From an uncultured Bacteroidales bacterium (GTDB taxonomy: Bacteria; Bacteroidota; Bacteroidia; Bacteroidales; Paludibacteraceae), in contig CADCBP010000004.1 in NCBI GenBank assembly GCA_902799705.1, positions 1 through 64,000 on the forward strand: a stretch of DNA of 64,000 nt, given 5' to 3'. Made by a program: the position numbers and the translations under genes. Positions 15,474-23,721 of the stretch are shown in pieces; position 1 is the first letter of the stretch; each line of letters begins with the position of its first letter. The notes under the pieces were generated by a model, which was not told the origin of the DNA, did no database searches, and saw only the letters and a list, made by a program, of their open reading frames with translations.

Positions 15474-17360
15474 TTATTTCATGATTTGGCCGGAGAGGGT
15501 GTATTCTACGCCGTTGCGGAGGATGATGATCTGACCGTTGCGGAGCACCTTTGTACTTTGTACTTTGTCCCTTTGTACTTCTTCGATGCCTTCTTCTCCG
15601 GGCTCAAACGCCATACCTTCGATGCGGACATTACGCAGGCCGATATACTTGCTGTCTTTGACATCTCCGTAGTCATGCCATGGGAGGATGCGAACATGCA
15701 GCACCTCGCCGGCAGGGATAGTGAGGGTAGGCGTCAGGTCCACATGCTCGATCACACGGGAGGTCATGTTGCGTTTCTCATAGATGGTTGTTACGCCGGT
15801 AAACTCGTCGCCAAAGCCGGTATTAAGGTGGTAGCACATGGTAGAAGTTCCATCGGATGCAATCTCCATGGCGATACGGGTGATACGTACGTCCATCGCA
15901 GCCGGTGCTGTGATTGCGAAATCGAGGTAACGGCTGGCGTTCTCGTCTATCTCGCCTGCAGGCCACGGGGTGCGGCTGCTGCCATCGGCGGAGTTATGGA
16001 AACGCGCTAAAATGATATTGGTCTCATCGCCATCAACGAAATAGTTTTTGACGGCGTTATAATCGATACAAGCCATCTGACTCATGGTAAACTCCGCACT
16101 GATCGGTCCTTCCACCACGGGAGAGGGAACCGGTTTTGCACCGATTGCCCAGAAGGCGCTGACAGCAGCACCACCGTCGAGTGCAATAGCCATGGCGCTG
16201 ACAGGAACAGCTACCTTATGTTCGCCGGAAGTCGCATAGACTGTGTCTAAATGAAGTCCACCGGTAGCGTAGTTAGCGCGGATAAAGACTTTTTGGAACA
16301 TCGAGCCGCCTTCATACGAAGCCTGTGCGGTCGAAGCGTAGTTCTCTTTGTCGAGGGAGATGAGCAGGTTAGCCGAAGCGCTGAGGTTCACGGTACCAGC
16401 GGTCGGTTCGAGGCCATAGCCGGTGAGCAGGAACTCTTTGTTCTGCGGCACGGAGCAATAGGTCTCGCCGATGTTAATCGCCGCAGGGTTAGCGGTGATG
16501 TCCGTCGGGATGTCAATATATTCCGCGAGTACGCCTTCGTTCTTGAGCAGTTGGGCAGCAGCGCGTGCTACGAGGTTACCGCCCATGGCATTGGTATGGG
16601 TCTTGTCTCCTGTGCAGAAGAGCAGGCTCAGACACTGGCTCTCGCCGTAGGATAGGTATAGTTGGCGGGTTGCTTCGGTGAGGTCGATGAACGGTACGTT
16701 CTTCTCGGCAGCTACGATACGCATCGCCTCTACGTAACTCATCGACAGGTCGGTGGCGGGTACGCTTTGGTTCTGCTTGAGTTCGCCGTTCTCAATCTTG
16801 GCGAACTTATCGCCGAGGTCATGTTGCCCTTTGCGGGTGATGTTGTTGCCGCTGAAATAGGCACGGCAGATAGGACCTACCAAGACAGGGTTCACGCCCA
16901 GCTCTCGCGCTTCGTCGATGAACAGGCGCAGGAAATCGCGGTAGGTGGTCTGCGGGTTGGTACCACGTGCATCGGAGGGAGCAGGCAGACCTTTCTCCTT
17001 GCAATAAGCTGCGTACTCCCGGTTATCCAAACCGGCGAGGTTGCTGTCGTTACCTTCGTCATTATGAGCAAACTGGATGAGCAGGTAGTCGCCTGCGCTC
17101 ATCTGGCTCTTGACGGAGGGCCAATACGCAGCGCCGGTGTAGAAGCCACGTGTGTCGGCGCCCGATTTGCCACGGTTGTTGACAGTGACAAACGAAGGAT
17201 TGAAGAACGAACCGAGGTACATGCCCCAGCCGCGTTTGTCGGTCGTACTCTCGTCGTACTCTGCCATCGTCGAATCGCCGATGGTGTGTACTTTGATTGC
17301 TCCCTGCATCACCGGCAGGCATAGCGTCATTGCTGCGAAAATCGAAAAGATTTTTCTCAT
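15474..17360 (-). CDS. Secreted SGNH/GDSL esterase, rhamnogalacturonan acetylesterase-like
   Basis: The start at 17360 (MRKIFSIFAAMTLCLPVMQG) gives a Sec signal peptide; the longer upstream reading adds an implausible N-terminus. The SGNH hydrolase domain follows directly, with the nucleophile in IGDSTM, an oxyanion block GADTRGF and QFAHND, and the catalytic Asp/His in GDKTHTNAMG. This is the plan of rhamnogalacturonan acetylesterases (CE12), which remove acetyl groups from pectin. C-terminal beta domains follow. The last 20 or so residues (LRNGQIIILRNGVEYTLSG) resemble the sorting tail of type IX-secreted Bacteroidetes proteins. Just before it, residues EVQRDKVQSTKVL are encoded by an aagtacaaag-type repeat (15548-15580). 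Confidence 0.85.
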   Translation of the reverse strand: MRKIFSIFAAMTLCLPVMQGAIKVHTIGDSTMAEYDESTTDKRGWGMYLGSFFNPSFVTVNNRGKSGADTRGFYTGAAYWPSVKSQMSAGDYLLIQFAHNDEGNDSNLAGLDNREYAAYCKEKGLPAPSDARGTNPQTTYRDFLRLFIDEARELGVNPVLVGPICRAYFSGNNITRKGQHDLGDKFAKIENGELKQNQSVPATDLSMSYVEAMRIVAAEKNVPFIDLTEATRQLYLSYGESQCLSLLFCTGDKTHTNAMGGNLVARAAAQLLKNEGVLAEYIDIPTDITANPAAINIGETYCSVPQNKEFLLTGYGLEPTAGTVNLSASANLLISLDKENYASTAQASYEGGSMFQKVFIRANYATGGLHLDTVYATSGEHKVAVPVSAMAIALDGGAAVSAFWAIGAKPVPSPVVEGPISAEFTMSQMACIDYNAVKNYFVDGDETNIILARFHNSADGSSRTPWPAGEIDENASRYLDFAITAPAAMDVRITRIAMEIASDGTSTMCYHLNTGFGDEFTGVTTIYEKRNMTSRVIEHVDLTPTLTIPAGEVLHVRILPWHDYGDVKDSKYIGLRNVRIEGMAFEPGEEGIEEVQRDKVQSTKVLRNGQIIILRNGVEYTLSGQIMK

Positions 17361-17432
17361 GGTATAAATTATTATAATTGTTAAATGGTTATTCTCAGAG
17401 AGTGAAAAGTGCTGCAAAGATAGTACATTTAT

Positions 17433-18239
17433 TTACTTACACAAATCATTCTGCATTTTTTTTGCACTTGCTGTTAACTGCTCGGGTTCAATAATCTTTA
17501 TACTCATCTCGTACAATCCGTAAATCGGCAGTGTGACGAGAAGCAGTGTAAACGGATCGCCAGTAGGCGTGATGGCAGCCGCAAGGATGAGGATGGCGAC
17601 AAAGACATACTTGCGCCCTTTCCTCAGATGTCCAGCATTGATGATGCCCATTTTGGAGAGGAACCAAGTGATGACCGGTACTTCGAAGAGCAACCCCATG
17701 AGCAATGCCAGCACGAAGAAGAGCGAGATATACGAACTGAGGCTGATCTGGTTGTGCACGAGTTCCGTCACCTGATAGCCGCTCAAGAAACGAAAAGAGA
17801 GCGGGAAGATAAGAAAATAATCCAACACCACCCCCAATAAAAAGAGTGCAGTAGCGCAGATGACGAGTGTGCTGCAGTATCTTTTCTCCTTCTCATAGAG
17901 CGCAGGTGCCACAAAGCCGTACAGCCAATATACGACAATCGGCATTGCCACTATAAACCCCGCCCAAAGTGACACTTCGACATGTGTCATGAACTGGGCG
18001 GTGAGTTCGGTGTTAAGGAATTTCACCTGCATCTCCCCCGGGCACAAGAGTCTCCATCCGGTAATCTCCGCCAAGCGGCACAAGGCCCGATAGAGGACGA
18101 AATCCGGAGATGCGGGAGCGAAGATCCACGCGAAGAGGATGTCCTTGGCGAAGAACGAGCCTATCGCGCATACCAACCATGCCGCCAATGATTTCAGCAG
18201 CACGGAGCGCAGTTCATCCAAATGATCCCAAAAGGTCAT
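17433..18239 (-). CDS. tatC: Sec-independent protein translocase TatC
   Basis: A 268-residue polytopic inner-membrane protein that recognises twin-arginine signal peptides. The N-terminal MTFWDHLDELRSVLLKSL is the conserved TatC start (FxxHLxELRxR). Six hydrophobic segments can be traced, with the conserved Pro-containing loop (FEVPVITWFLSKMGII). Its start overlaps the tatA stop by 4 bases. The genes on the minus strand run Fe-S protein, aldo/keto reductase, tatA, tatC, so the translocase is encoded with two likely substrates. Confidence 0.95.
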   Translation of the reverse strand: MTFWDHLDELRSVLLKSLAAWLVCAIGSFFAKDILFAWIFAPASPDFVLYRALCRLAEITGWRLLCPGEMQVKFLNTELTAQFMTHVEVSLWAGFIVAMPIVVYWLYGFVAPALYEKEKRYCSTLVICATALFLLGVVLDYFLIFPLSFRFLSGYQVTELVHNQISLSSYISLFFVLALLMGLLFEVPVITWFLSKMGIINAGHLRKGRKYVFVAILILAAAITPTGDPFTLLLVTLPIYGLYEMSIKIIEPEQLTASAKKMQNDLCK

Positions 18240-18421
18240 TTTTCCTCTTTCGACTCTTGACTCTCGGTTTTCGACTCTTCTTTCTCCTCTTTGCCGTTTA
18301 CACCGTCTTTGAAGGACTTGATGCCCTTTCCCAGACCTTTCATGAGTTCAGGAATTTTTTTGCCGCCGAAAATGAGCAAAATAACGAGTACAATAAGGAT
18401 GATTTCCCAAGTTCCGATCAT
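18236..18421 (-). CDS. tatA: Sec-independent protein translocase TatA
   Basis: A 61-residue protein with the standard TatA plan: one membrane helix (residues 5-17), the hinge FGGKKIPELMKGLGKGIKSF forming the amphipathic helix, and a charged tail. No TatB-like gene is present, in keeping with minimal TatAC systems. The tail is encoded by near-repeats of gagtcgaaa/gagagtcaa, in the same style as the intergenic word arrays. It lies 4 bases downstream of the aldo/keto reductase. Confidence 0.95.
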   Translation of the reverse strand: MIGTWEIILIVLVILLIFGGKKIPELMKGLGKGIKSFKDGVNGKEEKEESKTESQESKEEK

Positions 18422-18425
18422 AATA

Positions 18426-19787
18426 TCAACTTTGTTTTAATTGTTCAACGAGATTATCTATTTTCTGCATCTCTTGCGGGATGTGGATTCGCTGGGGGCA
18501 ATGCGGGAGGCAATGATCACAGCCGATACAGTGGTCCGCCTGCCGTATTTTCGGTACAGCGCGGTCATATCCGTTCAGCCATCGTTTCGCCGGCACATTG
18601 ACTTCCGTGAGCATGTTATTGTAATAACTGAAGATAGCCGGTATGTTCAGTCCGTACGGGCAAGGCATGCAGTAATTGCACGCCGTACAAGGGATGGCAT
18701 TGAGGTCGCAAATCTCATCCGCGAGGTGCATGAGCATTGCATCTTCTTCCGCCGAAACGGGACGGAGCGGTGAGTAGGTGCGGCAGTTCTCGCGGAGATG
18801 TTCCATATAGGTCATACCGGACAGCACCGTGAGAATTTTCTTGGGTGTGCCGGCATACCGGAAGGCCCATTCGGCAGGCGTGGCATGGATATCCGCCTGC
18901 TTCATCTCTTTGAGAATATGCGTAGGCTGTTTCGCCAGGCGGCCGCCCAAGAGAGGTTCCATGATGACACCGGGAATACCGCGTTTCTCCAGTTCACCAT
19001 ACAGGTACGACGCATTGGTGTTGCGCGGGTTGTTGCGCTTGGCGTAATTCCAGTCGAGGTAGTTGAGCTGGATCTGCACAAAGTCCCAATGGTATTTCCC
19101 CTCGTCATGCCATTTGAGCAGCATGTCGAAGATACTGATATCGCCATGATAGGAGAAACCGAGATTGCGTATCACGCCTTTCTGCTTCTGCTCCACGAGC
19201 CAGTCGAGGATGCCATTGTCGATATATCTGGCATTGAAGGTCTGCAAGGCGTCCATTCCCCGTGAACTGCCTCCGATACTATGCAGCAGCAGATAGTCGA
19301 TGTAGTCCGTGCGCAGGTATTCCAGCGAACGTCGGAACATCGCCTGCGATTCCTCGCGAGGCCATGCGCCCGGAGAGAAATTACTCATCTTGGTAGCGAT
19401 GAAATAGCTGTTTCTCGGATGCCGGCTCAATGCGATACCGGTCGCCTCTTCCGAGTGCCCCTGGCAATAGACAGGCGAAGTGTCGAAATAATTAACTCCA
19501 TGCGCGAGGGCATAATCCACCATTTCGTTCACCGCCTCCTGGTCAATAGGCGCATCGGTGTTCTCCCGCGCCGCTCCGGTATCGGTAGTGGGCAGTCGCA
19601 TCATTCCGAAGCCTAAAAGGGATACTCTGTCTCCCGAATTGGGGTTGATACGATAGGTCATCTGCGCCGGATCGGAATCAACAACCTCCGGATGCTTGAC
19701 TCCGGATTCTTTGCGGCATGCAGTGAGCAACAAGGATGTTCCGGCTACGGCCGCAGTACTATGTTTGATAAAATCTCTTCGATTCAT
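18426..19787 (-). CDS. Tat-exported lipoprotein: aldo/keto reductase with 4Fe-4S clusters
   Basis: The N-terminus MNRRDFIKHS is a twin-arginine signal that ends in a lipobox (LLLTAC, Cys24), so the folded protein should be exported by Tat and lipid-anchored. Residues 45-340 form an aldo/keto reductase barrel with the catalytic Asp102, Tyr107 and Lys133 region and His169. The C-terminal ferredoxin-like part binds two 4Fe-4S clusters: Cys 367, 370, 373, 376 and Cys 420, 423, 426, 430. Export of a cofactor-bearing reductase fits its place next to tatAC and the Fe-S membrane protein. The physiological substrate is unknown. Confidence 0.9.
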   Translation of the reverse strand: MNRRDFIKHSTAAVAGTSLLLTACRKESGVKHPEVVDSDPAQMTYRINPNSGDRVSLLGFGMMRLPTTDTGAARENTDAPIDQEAVNEMVDYALAHGVNYFDTSPVYCQGHSEEATGIALSRHPRNSYFIATKMSNFSPGAWPREESQAMFRRSLEYLRTDYIDYLLLHSIGGSSRGMDALQTFNARYIDNGILDWLVEQKQKGVIRNLGFSYHGDISIFDMLLKWHDEGKYHWDFVQIQLNYLDWNYAKRNNPRNTNASYLYGELEKRGIPGVIMEPLLGGRLAKQPTHILKEMKQADIHATPAEWAFRYAGTPKKILTVLSGMTYMEHLRENCRTYSPLRPVSAEEDAMLMHLADEICDLNAIPCTACNYCMPCPYGLNIPAIFSYYNNMLTEVNVPAKRWLNGYDRAVPKIRQADHCIGCDHCLPHCPQRIHIPQEMQKIDNLVEQLKQS

Positions 19788-19809
19788 AAAGCCATTTACG
19801 ATTTACGAT

Positions 19810-21288
19810 TTATCCCACTCTGTGTGTGCTGTTTCCTTCGACGTATATGGCGCTGAAGGGTCGTGCGGGGCATAGGTTCTCACATTTGCCGCATCCTATA
19901 CAGCGCTCTTTGTCAATAGCCGGCACTTGTACGTTCCTGCCGTCTGCCGTGGTATGCTCTACCATCTGAATGGCGTTCGCAGGGCAGTGTTTGGCACATG
20001 CTCCACAGTGGTCTCCGTTGGCCACGGGGATGCAGTTCCGTTCAATCCACACGGCATGTCCGATATGTATAAACGGCTTGTCTTCTATCAGGACGGGCTG
20101 AATGGCGGCTGTAGGGCATACCTGCGAGCATCGTGTACATTCGGGTCGGCAGTATCCGCGTTCGAACGACATCTCGGGTTGCATCAGGCGGAGCGGGTCC
20201 GCCGACGGCCGTAGCACATTATTCGGACAGGCGCTTACGCATAACTGGCATGCCGTGCAATGGCGTTGCATGTTCCGTGCGGAAACAGAACCCGGAGGGG
20301 TGATAGGCGTCTCCCGATGCGGGGCAACCTTGTCTTCTATCTCCGCCAATCCGCCATCCACTTTGATCTTTGCCTGCGCCATTGCGGCAGTACCGACAGC
20401 CATAGCTGCGCCGGTCAGGAACGCTCTGCGGGAATTATCGGGCTCTTTCGGCGATGTGTGACCGGATGTTAATCTGACAGCCTTGTAACTGATCGCTCCG
20501 TCATGGCACTTGTCGATACAATCGCCGCATACCACGCATCGCGACAGATCCACCGTGCCACTCTTGAAATCGATAGCAGCCGCTTTGCAGTTCTTTGCGC
20601 ACAGCGAACATTTGCGGCATTTGTCTTCGTCAATCTGAATACGTACTAACGCGAAACGGGCGAAGAACGAAAGGATTGTACCTACCGGGCAAACGGTGTT
20701 GCAATACGTACGTCCGTTTCGCCAAGCCAGCACACCAACAATCCCCATCGTCAAGAGCGCGACGATGAAGGTAGTTACGCTGCGCATCCATATCTCCGCT
20801 TCGGAGAACAGATAACTGTCGAAATGATTTTCTATAGCCGCTATCCCGTTGATGAGCAGGTCGTACAACGGCCGGAAAAGCGAGTTGACAATGCGGCCGT
20901 AGGCAGAGTATGGGGCGAGCAAGGTTGTCACCGGCGCAAAACCGATGATGAGGCACACTACAAAAACCGCCAGCACCGTATAGCGCAGCCATTGTTTCTC
21001 CGGCGAATAACTGTAGCGGTTCTTTTTCGCTTTCCGCCCGAACCAGGCGAAGATATCCTGCATCACTCCTAACGGACAGATAACACTGCAGTACAGTCGT
21101 CCGAAAAGGCATGTAATCATTATCAGCACAAACAGAACCCCGAAATTCAAGGCCATCAGTGCCGGCAGGAATTGGATTCGGGCTGTCCATCCCAACCAGA
21201 TATTAATGCGCCAACTCACGCCGAGGAACAGTAGCGTCACAGCGATATAGAAGAAGGCGGCGAGCAGTATCCGTATCTTACGTAACAT
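19810..21288 (-). CDS. Membrane 4Fe-4S protein: NapH-like half fused to NapG-like half
   Basis: Residues 1-215 carry several membrane helices with two CPxG-type Cys motifs (CSVICPLG, CNTVCPVG), as in NapH/YccM electron-transfer proteins. Residues 224-262 hold two 4Fe-4S motifs. A second twin-arginine signal sits in the middle of the protein (NSRRAFLTGAAMAVG, residues 285-300, ending AQA at 306), followed by four more 4Fe-4S motifs (344-393, 428-435, 463-473), as in periplasmic NapG. The product thus looks like a fusion of a membrane quinol-side module and an exported ferredoxin module. It probably feeds electrons to the neighbouring reductase. Confidence 0.88.
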   Translation of the reverse strand: MLRKIRILLAAFFYIAVTLLFLGVSWRINIWLGWTARIQFLPALMALNFGVLFVLIMITCLFGRLYCSVICPLGVMQDIFAWFGRKAKKNRYSYSPEKQWLRYTVLAVFVVCLIIGFAPVTTLLAPYSAYGRIVNSLFRPLYDLLINGIAAIENHFDSYLFSEAEIWMRSVTTFIVALLTMGIVGVLAWRNGRTYCNTVCPVGTILSFFARFALVRIQIDEDKCRKCSLCAKNCKAAAIDFKSGTVDLSRCVVCGDCIDKCHDGAISYKAVRLTSGHTSPKEPDNSRRAFLTGAAMAVGTAAMAQAKIKVDGGLAEIEDKVAPHRETPITPPGSVSARNMQRHCTACQLCVSACPNNVLRPSADPLRLMQPEMSFERGYCRPECTRCSQVCPTAAIQPVLIEDKPFIHIGHAVWIERNCIPVANGDHCGACAKHCPANAIQMVEHTTADGRNVQVPAIDKERCIGCGKCENLCPARPFSAIYVEGNSTHRVG

Positions 21289-21324
21289 AAGCCATTTGCT
21301 ATTTGGTCATTTACCATATATGAT

Positions 21325-22194
21325 TTAGCGGGCCAGTCTGGCTTGCAAAACAGCGACGCATTCGTCAATACTTTCTATGTCGGCAATCTGCGTGTCAATG
21401 GGACACATGGACGATTTGTCTCGATTCAGGATCATCGGCACTTCTTCGGTTGCGAAGACACGTATTCCTTCTTTTTCAAACAGTTCGCGCGCAGGAGTAC
21501 AGATAATATTGGTGTGTACTTCCTTGACACCTCCTGCGGCCATGAGAGCAGCGGCAGCCTTACCGATAATCTTATCGGCTACAACAGCGCCTTGGAGACG
21601 CTCAGGTTGGTCGCTGATCAGCAGCAGCAGATCCTGTACGCCGCGGTTGGCGTGCGTGGTCAGTTGTCCGTTGTTATATACGAGCAGGCTCAGTCCCTGC
21701 TGATTGAGCATGTCCAGCATCTGAAATCCCTCCAGTGAGGCTCCGCGTAAGATTGCCGCACATTGTTCCGGCGTCTTGGCGTCAAGCAGTTTCTTCTCCA
21801 TCGGGCACAAATCCGTCCCGTCGATATTGACCATCAGCGGAATTTCCTCCCTTGCATAAAGCGATATGCCGGCGGCTTCCAGCATCTCCCGTGCAGGTGT
21901 GCTGACGAGCGGAGTGTTCACGTGTTTGACTCCTCCTTCGATAAGCAGACACGCAGCGGCTTTTCCGACCCTTTTATCCGCCACAACAGCGCCTTGGAGA
22001 CGTTCGGGTTCTTCGGCAGTCAGACGCAGCAGGTCTTGTACACCGGGCAAGTCGTATGTCGTCGTTTCGCCATGATTGTCGATAATCATACCGACGCCCT
22101 GTTCCTCCAGCGCGTTCAGCATCTTTTCTCCATCTCGCCGGCAGCCTGTCAGACAGAGCAAGAGCAATGCTGCCATAAGGACATAGTTTCTCAT
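21325..22194 (-). CDS. Lipoprotein with two tandem DUF1893 domains
   Basis: The start at 22194 (MRNYVLMAALLLLCLTGC) gives a lipoprotein signal and overlaps the stop of the upstream gene as ATGA. Two copies of the same 120-130 residue domain follow. Each has a pattern such as GVQDLL-L, then ERLQGAVVADKxxGKAAA, then GGVKxVxTxxxxTPARE, then a CP motif. This is DUF1893, a family related to cytidine-deaminase-like folds and usually found as a single cytoplasmic domain. The tandem, exported form is unusual. The function is unknown. It is the gene just upstream of the Fe-S membrane protein. Confidence 0.8.
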   Translation of the reverse strand: MRNYVLMAALLLLCLTGCRRDGEKMLNALEEQGVGMIIDNHGETTTYDLPGVQDLLRLTAEEPERLQGAVVADKRVGKAAACLLIEGGVKHVNTPLVSTPAREMLEAAGISLYAREEIPLMVNIDGTDLCPMEKKLLDAKTPEQCAAILRGASLEGFQMLDMLNQQGLSLLVYNNGQLTTHANRGVQDLLLLISDQPERLQGAVVADKIIGKAAAALMAAGGVKEVHTNIICTPARELFEKEGIRVFATEEVPMILNRDKSSMCPIDTQIADIESIDECVAVLQARLAR

Positions 22195-22772
22195 AATCGG
22201 ATAATTCTGTAATGGGGTTTGTATTTGTTTCTGAAGTTCTCGCTGTGTCGTACCGCTTGCTTGTTGTAGGCCGCTAAGCGCAACGTTGCCTGCAGTTCTT
22301 CGTCTTTCCATGCAGGGTGCACCTCCAGCGCAATGCGCTCTATCTGTGCCCATTCTTCTTCCCAATGGTCATGCAACGCGTTGTTTTTACCTGCTGCGTC
22401 AATGAACCGTTGCAGCAACTGTTCTTCGGTCATTGTTCCGTTTCGTACGAGCTCCAGATTGATGCGCACAAAACGATGCCGGAATCCTGTGGGTTCACTG
22501 AACGGCATGCCTTTGCCCTTCTGCTCCCGGGCCATTTGGTCCAGTTCAAAACGCAGGTACTGCCTTGCAGCAGCAGTGTCCTTCATCATGTGCTCGGCGC
22601 CGAAGAAGTCCTGATAACACGTCTTATATACATCCTGCAAGTTTGCTTCCGGATATTGTATTAGCATCAGTTCGCATATATCTCGCACGGCTCTTTGAGA
22701 AAAAGAGTAGTCGTGCGAACACGCAGTCAGCGTGAGCAGCAGAAGAAATATGAAAACGAGTTGTTTCATCAT
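22191..22772 (-). CDS. Hypothetical lipoprotein, 193 residues
   Basis: Start at 22772 (MMKQLVFIFLLLLTLTAC), which gives a lipobox and places the gene just downstream of the promoter at 22790-22822; the longer reading would begin upstream of that promoter. The mature part is a helical domain of about 175 residues with the motif YQDFFGAEHMMKD and many Arg/His (FRHRFVRINLELV). This pattern is recurrent in Bacteroidales exported proteins, though I cannot name the family. It is the first gene of the minus-strand unit leading to the Fe-S and Tat genes. Confidence 0.7.
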   Translation of the reverse strand: MMKQLVFIFLLLLTLTACSHDYSFSQRAVRDICELMLIQYPEANLQDVYKTCYQDFFGAEHMMKDTAAARQYLRFELDQMAREQKGKGMPFSEPTGFRHRFVRINLELVRNGTMTEEQLLQRFIDAAGKNNALHDHWEEEWAQIERIALEVHPAWKDEELQATLRLAAYNKQAVRHSENFRNKYKPHYRIIRL

Positions 22773-22789
22773 ACGTACCTTAAACGGCC

Positions 22790-22822
22790 GCAAAAGTAGT
22801 AAAAAAAAATTATATATCCAAA
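22790..22822 (-). promoter_or_regulatory. Promoter of the lipoprotein/Fe-S/Tat operon
   Basis: Minus strand: TTTG (complement of 22819-22822), 20 bases, TACTTTTG (complement of 22791-22798). It is divergent from the rpmF promoter, with about 26 bp between their -33 boxes. Confidence 0.6.
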
Positions 22823-22848
22823 AAAATGGCAGAAAAAAACGTAAAATA

Positions 22849-22880
22849 TTTGCACATGTCAAAAAAAAGCAGTACCTTTG
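22849..22880 (+). promoter_or_regulatory. Promoter of the DUF177-rpmF operon
   Basis: TTTG at 22849-22852, 20 bases, TACCTTTG at 22873-22880. Transcription would start near 22887, only about 10 bases before the ATG at 22898, which decides the start codon of the DUF177 gene. Confidence 0.75.
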
Positions 22881-22897
22881 CAGCCGATTTTGCACCT

Positions 22898-23341
22898 ATG
22901 AGCGAGCAGAACCACTATATCGTCGATCTGAAGCGTCTGTCATTAGGCGTACATACGTTTGATTATCAGTTGGATAAGGAATTCTTTGCCTCGGTAGAGA
23001 AGACAGAGATTTTGGGCGGCGAGGTGGCGTGCAAAGCGGTGCTTAATCTCCGTGAGGAGGGATATGAGCTCAGTCTTTCGGTTCGTGGAACTGTGTTTGT
23101 AGTGTGCGACCGATGTCTGGATCCCATGCCTCTTGAAGTAGATGCCTGTGATGAACTGATGAATGACGACGCGGTTATGCCGCTTGACGATGCATTGGAT
23201 TTATCATGGCTTGCGTACGAAACAGTAAGTATCAATATTCCGGTCGTTCACAGTCACCAGCCGGGTGAATGCAATGCGCAAATGGACCTTCTCCTCCATG
23301 ATCACCTATGTGACGAGCCGGAGCCCGAAGATAAAGTTTAA
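22898..23341 (+). CDS. DUF177 (YceD-like) protein
   Basis: A 147-residue cytoplasmic protein. It has the family's Cys pair in VVCDRCLDPMPLEV and an acidic segment with an LDLSWLAYETVSINIPVVHSH strand-helix block; the C-terminus is acidic. DUF177 genes sit directly before rpmF in most bacteria and are linked to 23S rRNA or ribosome assembly, as here (44-base gap). The start at 22898 is set by the promoter position; an in-frame Met at 22826 lies upstream of the promoter. Confidence 0.9.
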   Translation: MSEQNHYIVDLKRLSLGVHTFDYQLDKEFFASVEKTEILGGEVACKAVLNLREEGYELSLSVRGTVFVVCDRCLDPMPLEVDACDELMNDDAVMPLDDALDLSWLAYETVSINIPVVHSHQPGECNAQMDLLLHDHLCDEPEPEDKV

Positions 23342-23385
23342 AGTTGAAATTTAAAGTTTAAAGTTTTTAAAGAAGTAAAATAATT

Positions 23386-23568
23386 ATGGCACATCCTAAA
23401 AGAAGACAAAGCCACACCAGACAAGCAAAGCGTCGTACCCATGACGTAGTAAAAGCTCCGACATTGGCAACATGCCCGAACTGTGGCGCATTGCACATCT
23501 ACCACACTGTTTGCCCGTCCTGCGGCTACTATCGTGGCAAATTGGCGATTGAGCAAGCAGAGGCATGA
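23386..23568 (+). CDS. rpmF: 50S ribosomal protein L32
   Basis: Complete 60-residue L32. The N-terminal MAHPKRRQSHTRQAKRRTHD binds rRNA, and the zinc ribbon is CPNCG ... CPSCG. The start context is preceded by an aaagtttaaag word array (23338-23378) that fills the gap after DUF177. Confidence 0.97.
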   Translation: MAHPKRRQSHTRQAKRRTHDVVKAPTLATCPNCGALHIYHTVCPSCGYYRGKLAIEQAEA

Positions 23569-23592
23569 TCGAGGTGAGAAGTGAAAAGTGAA

Positions 23593-23630
23593 AGGTGAAA
23601 GGAGGTGATCCCCCTTTTGCCTTTTCACCT
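23593..23630 (+). terminator. Probable terminator after rpmF, built from repeat words
   Basis: AGGTGAAAGG (23593-23602) pairs with CCTTTTCACCT (23620-23630) with one bulge. The left side is part of a gtgaaaagtgaaaggtgaaagg word array. No long T run follows, so strength is uncertain. A second hairpin, GCGTGCgtgaGCACGC, lies near 23645-23660. Confidence 0.4.
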
Positions 23631-23721
23631 TATAATAATAAGACGCGTGCGTGAGCACGCATGTGACCCGTGAGGGCCACGAGGGAAAAAGTATAACGTT
23701 TAATGTTTAAAGTTTAAGAAC

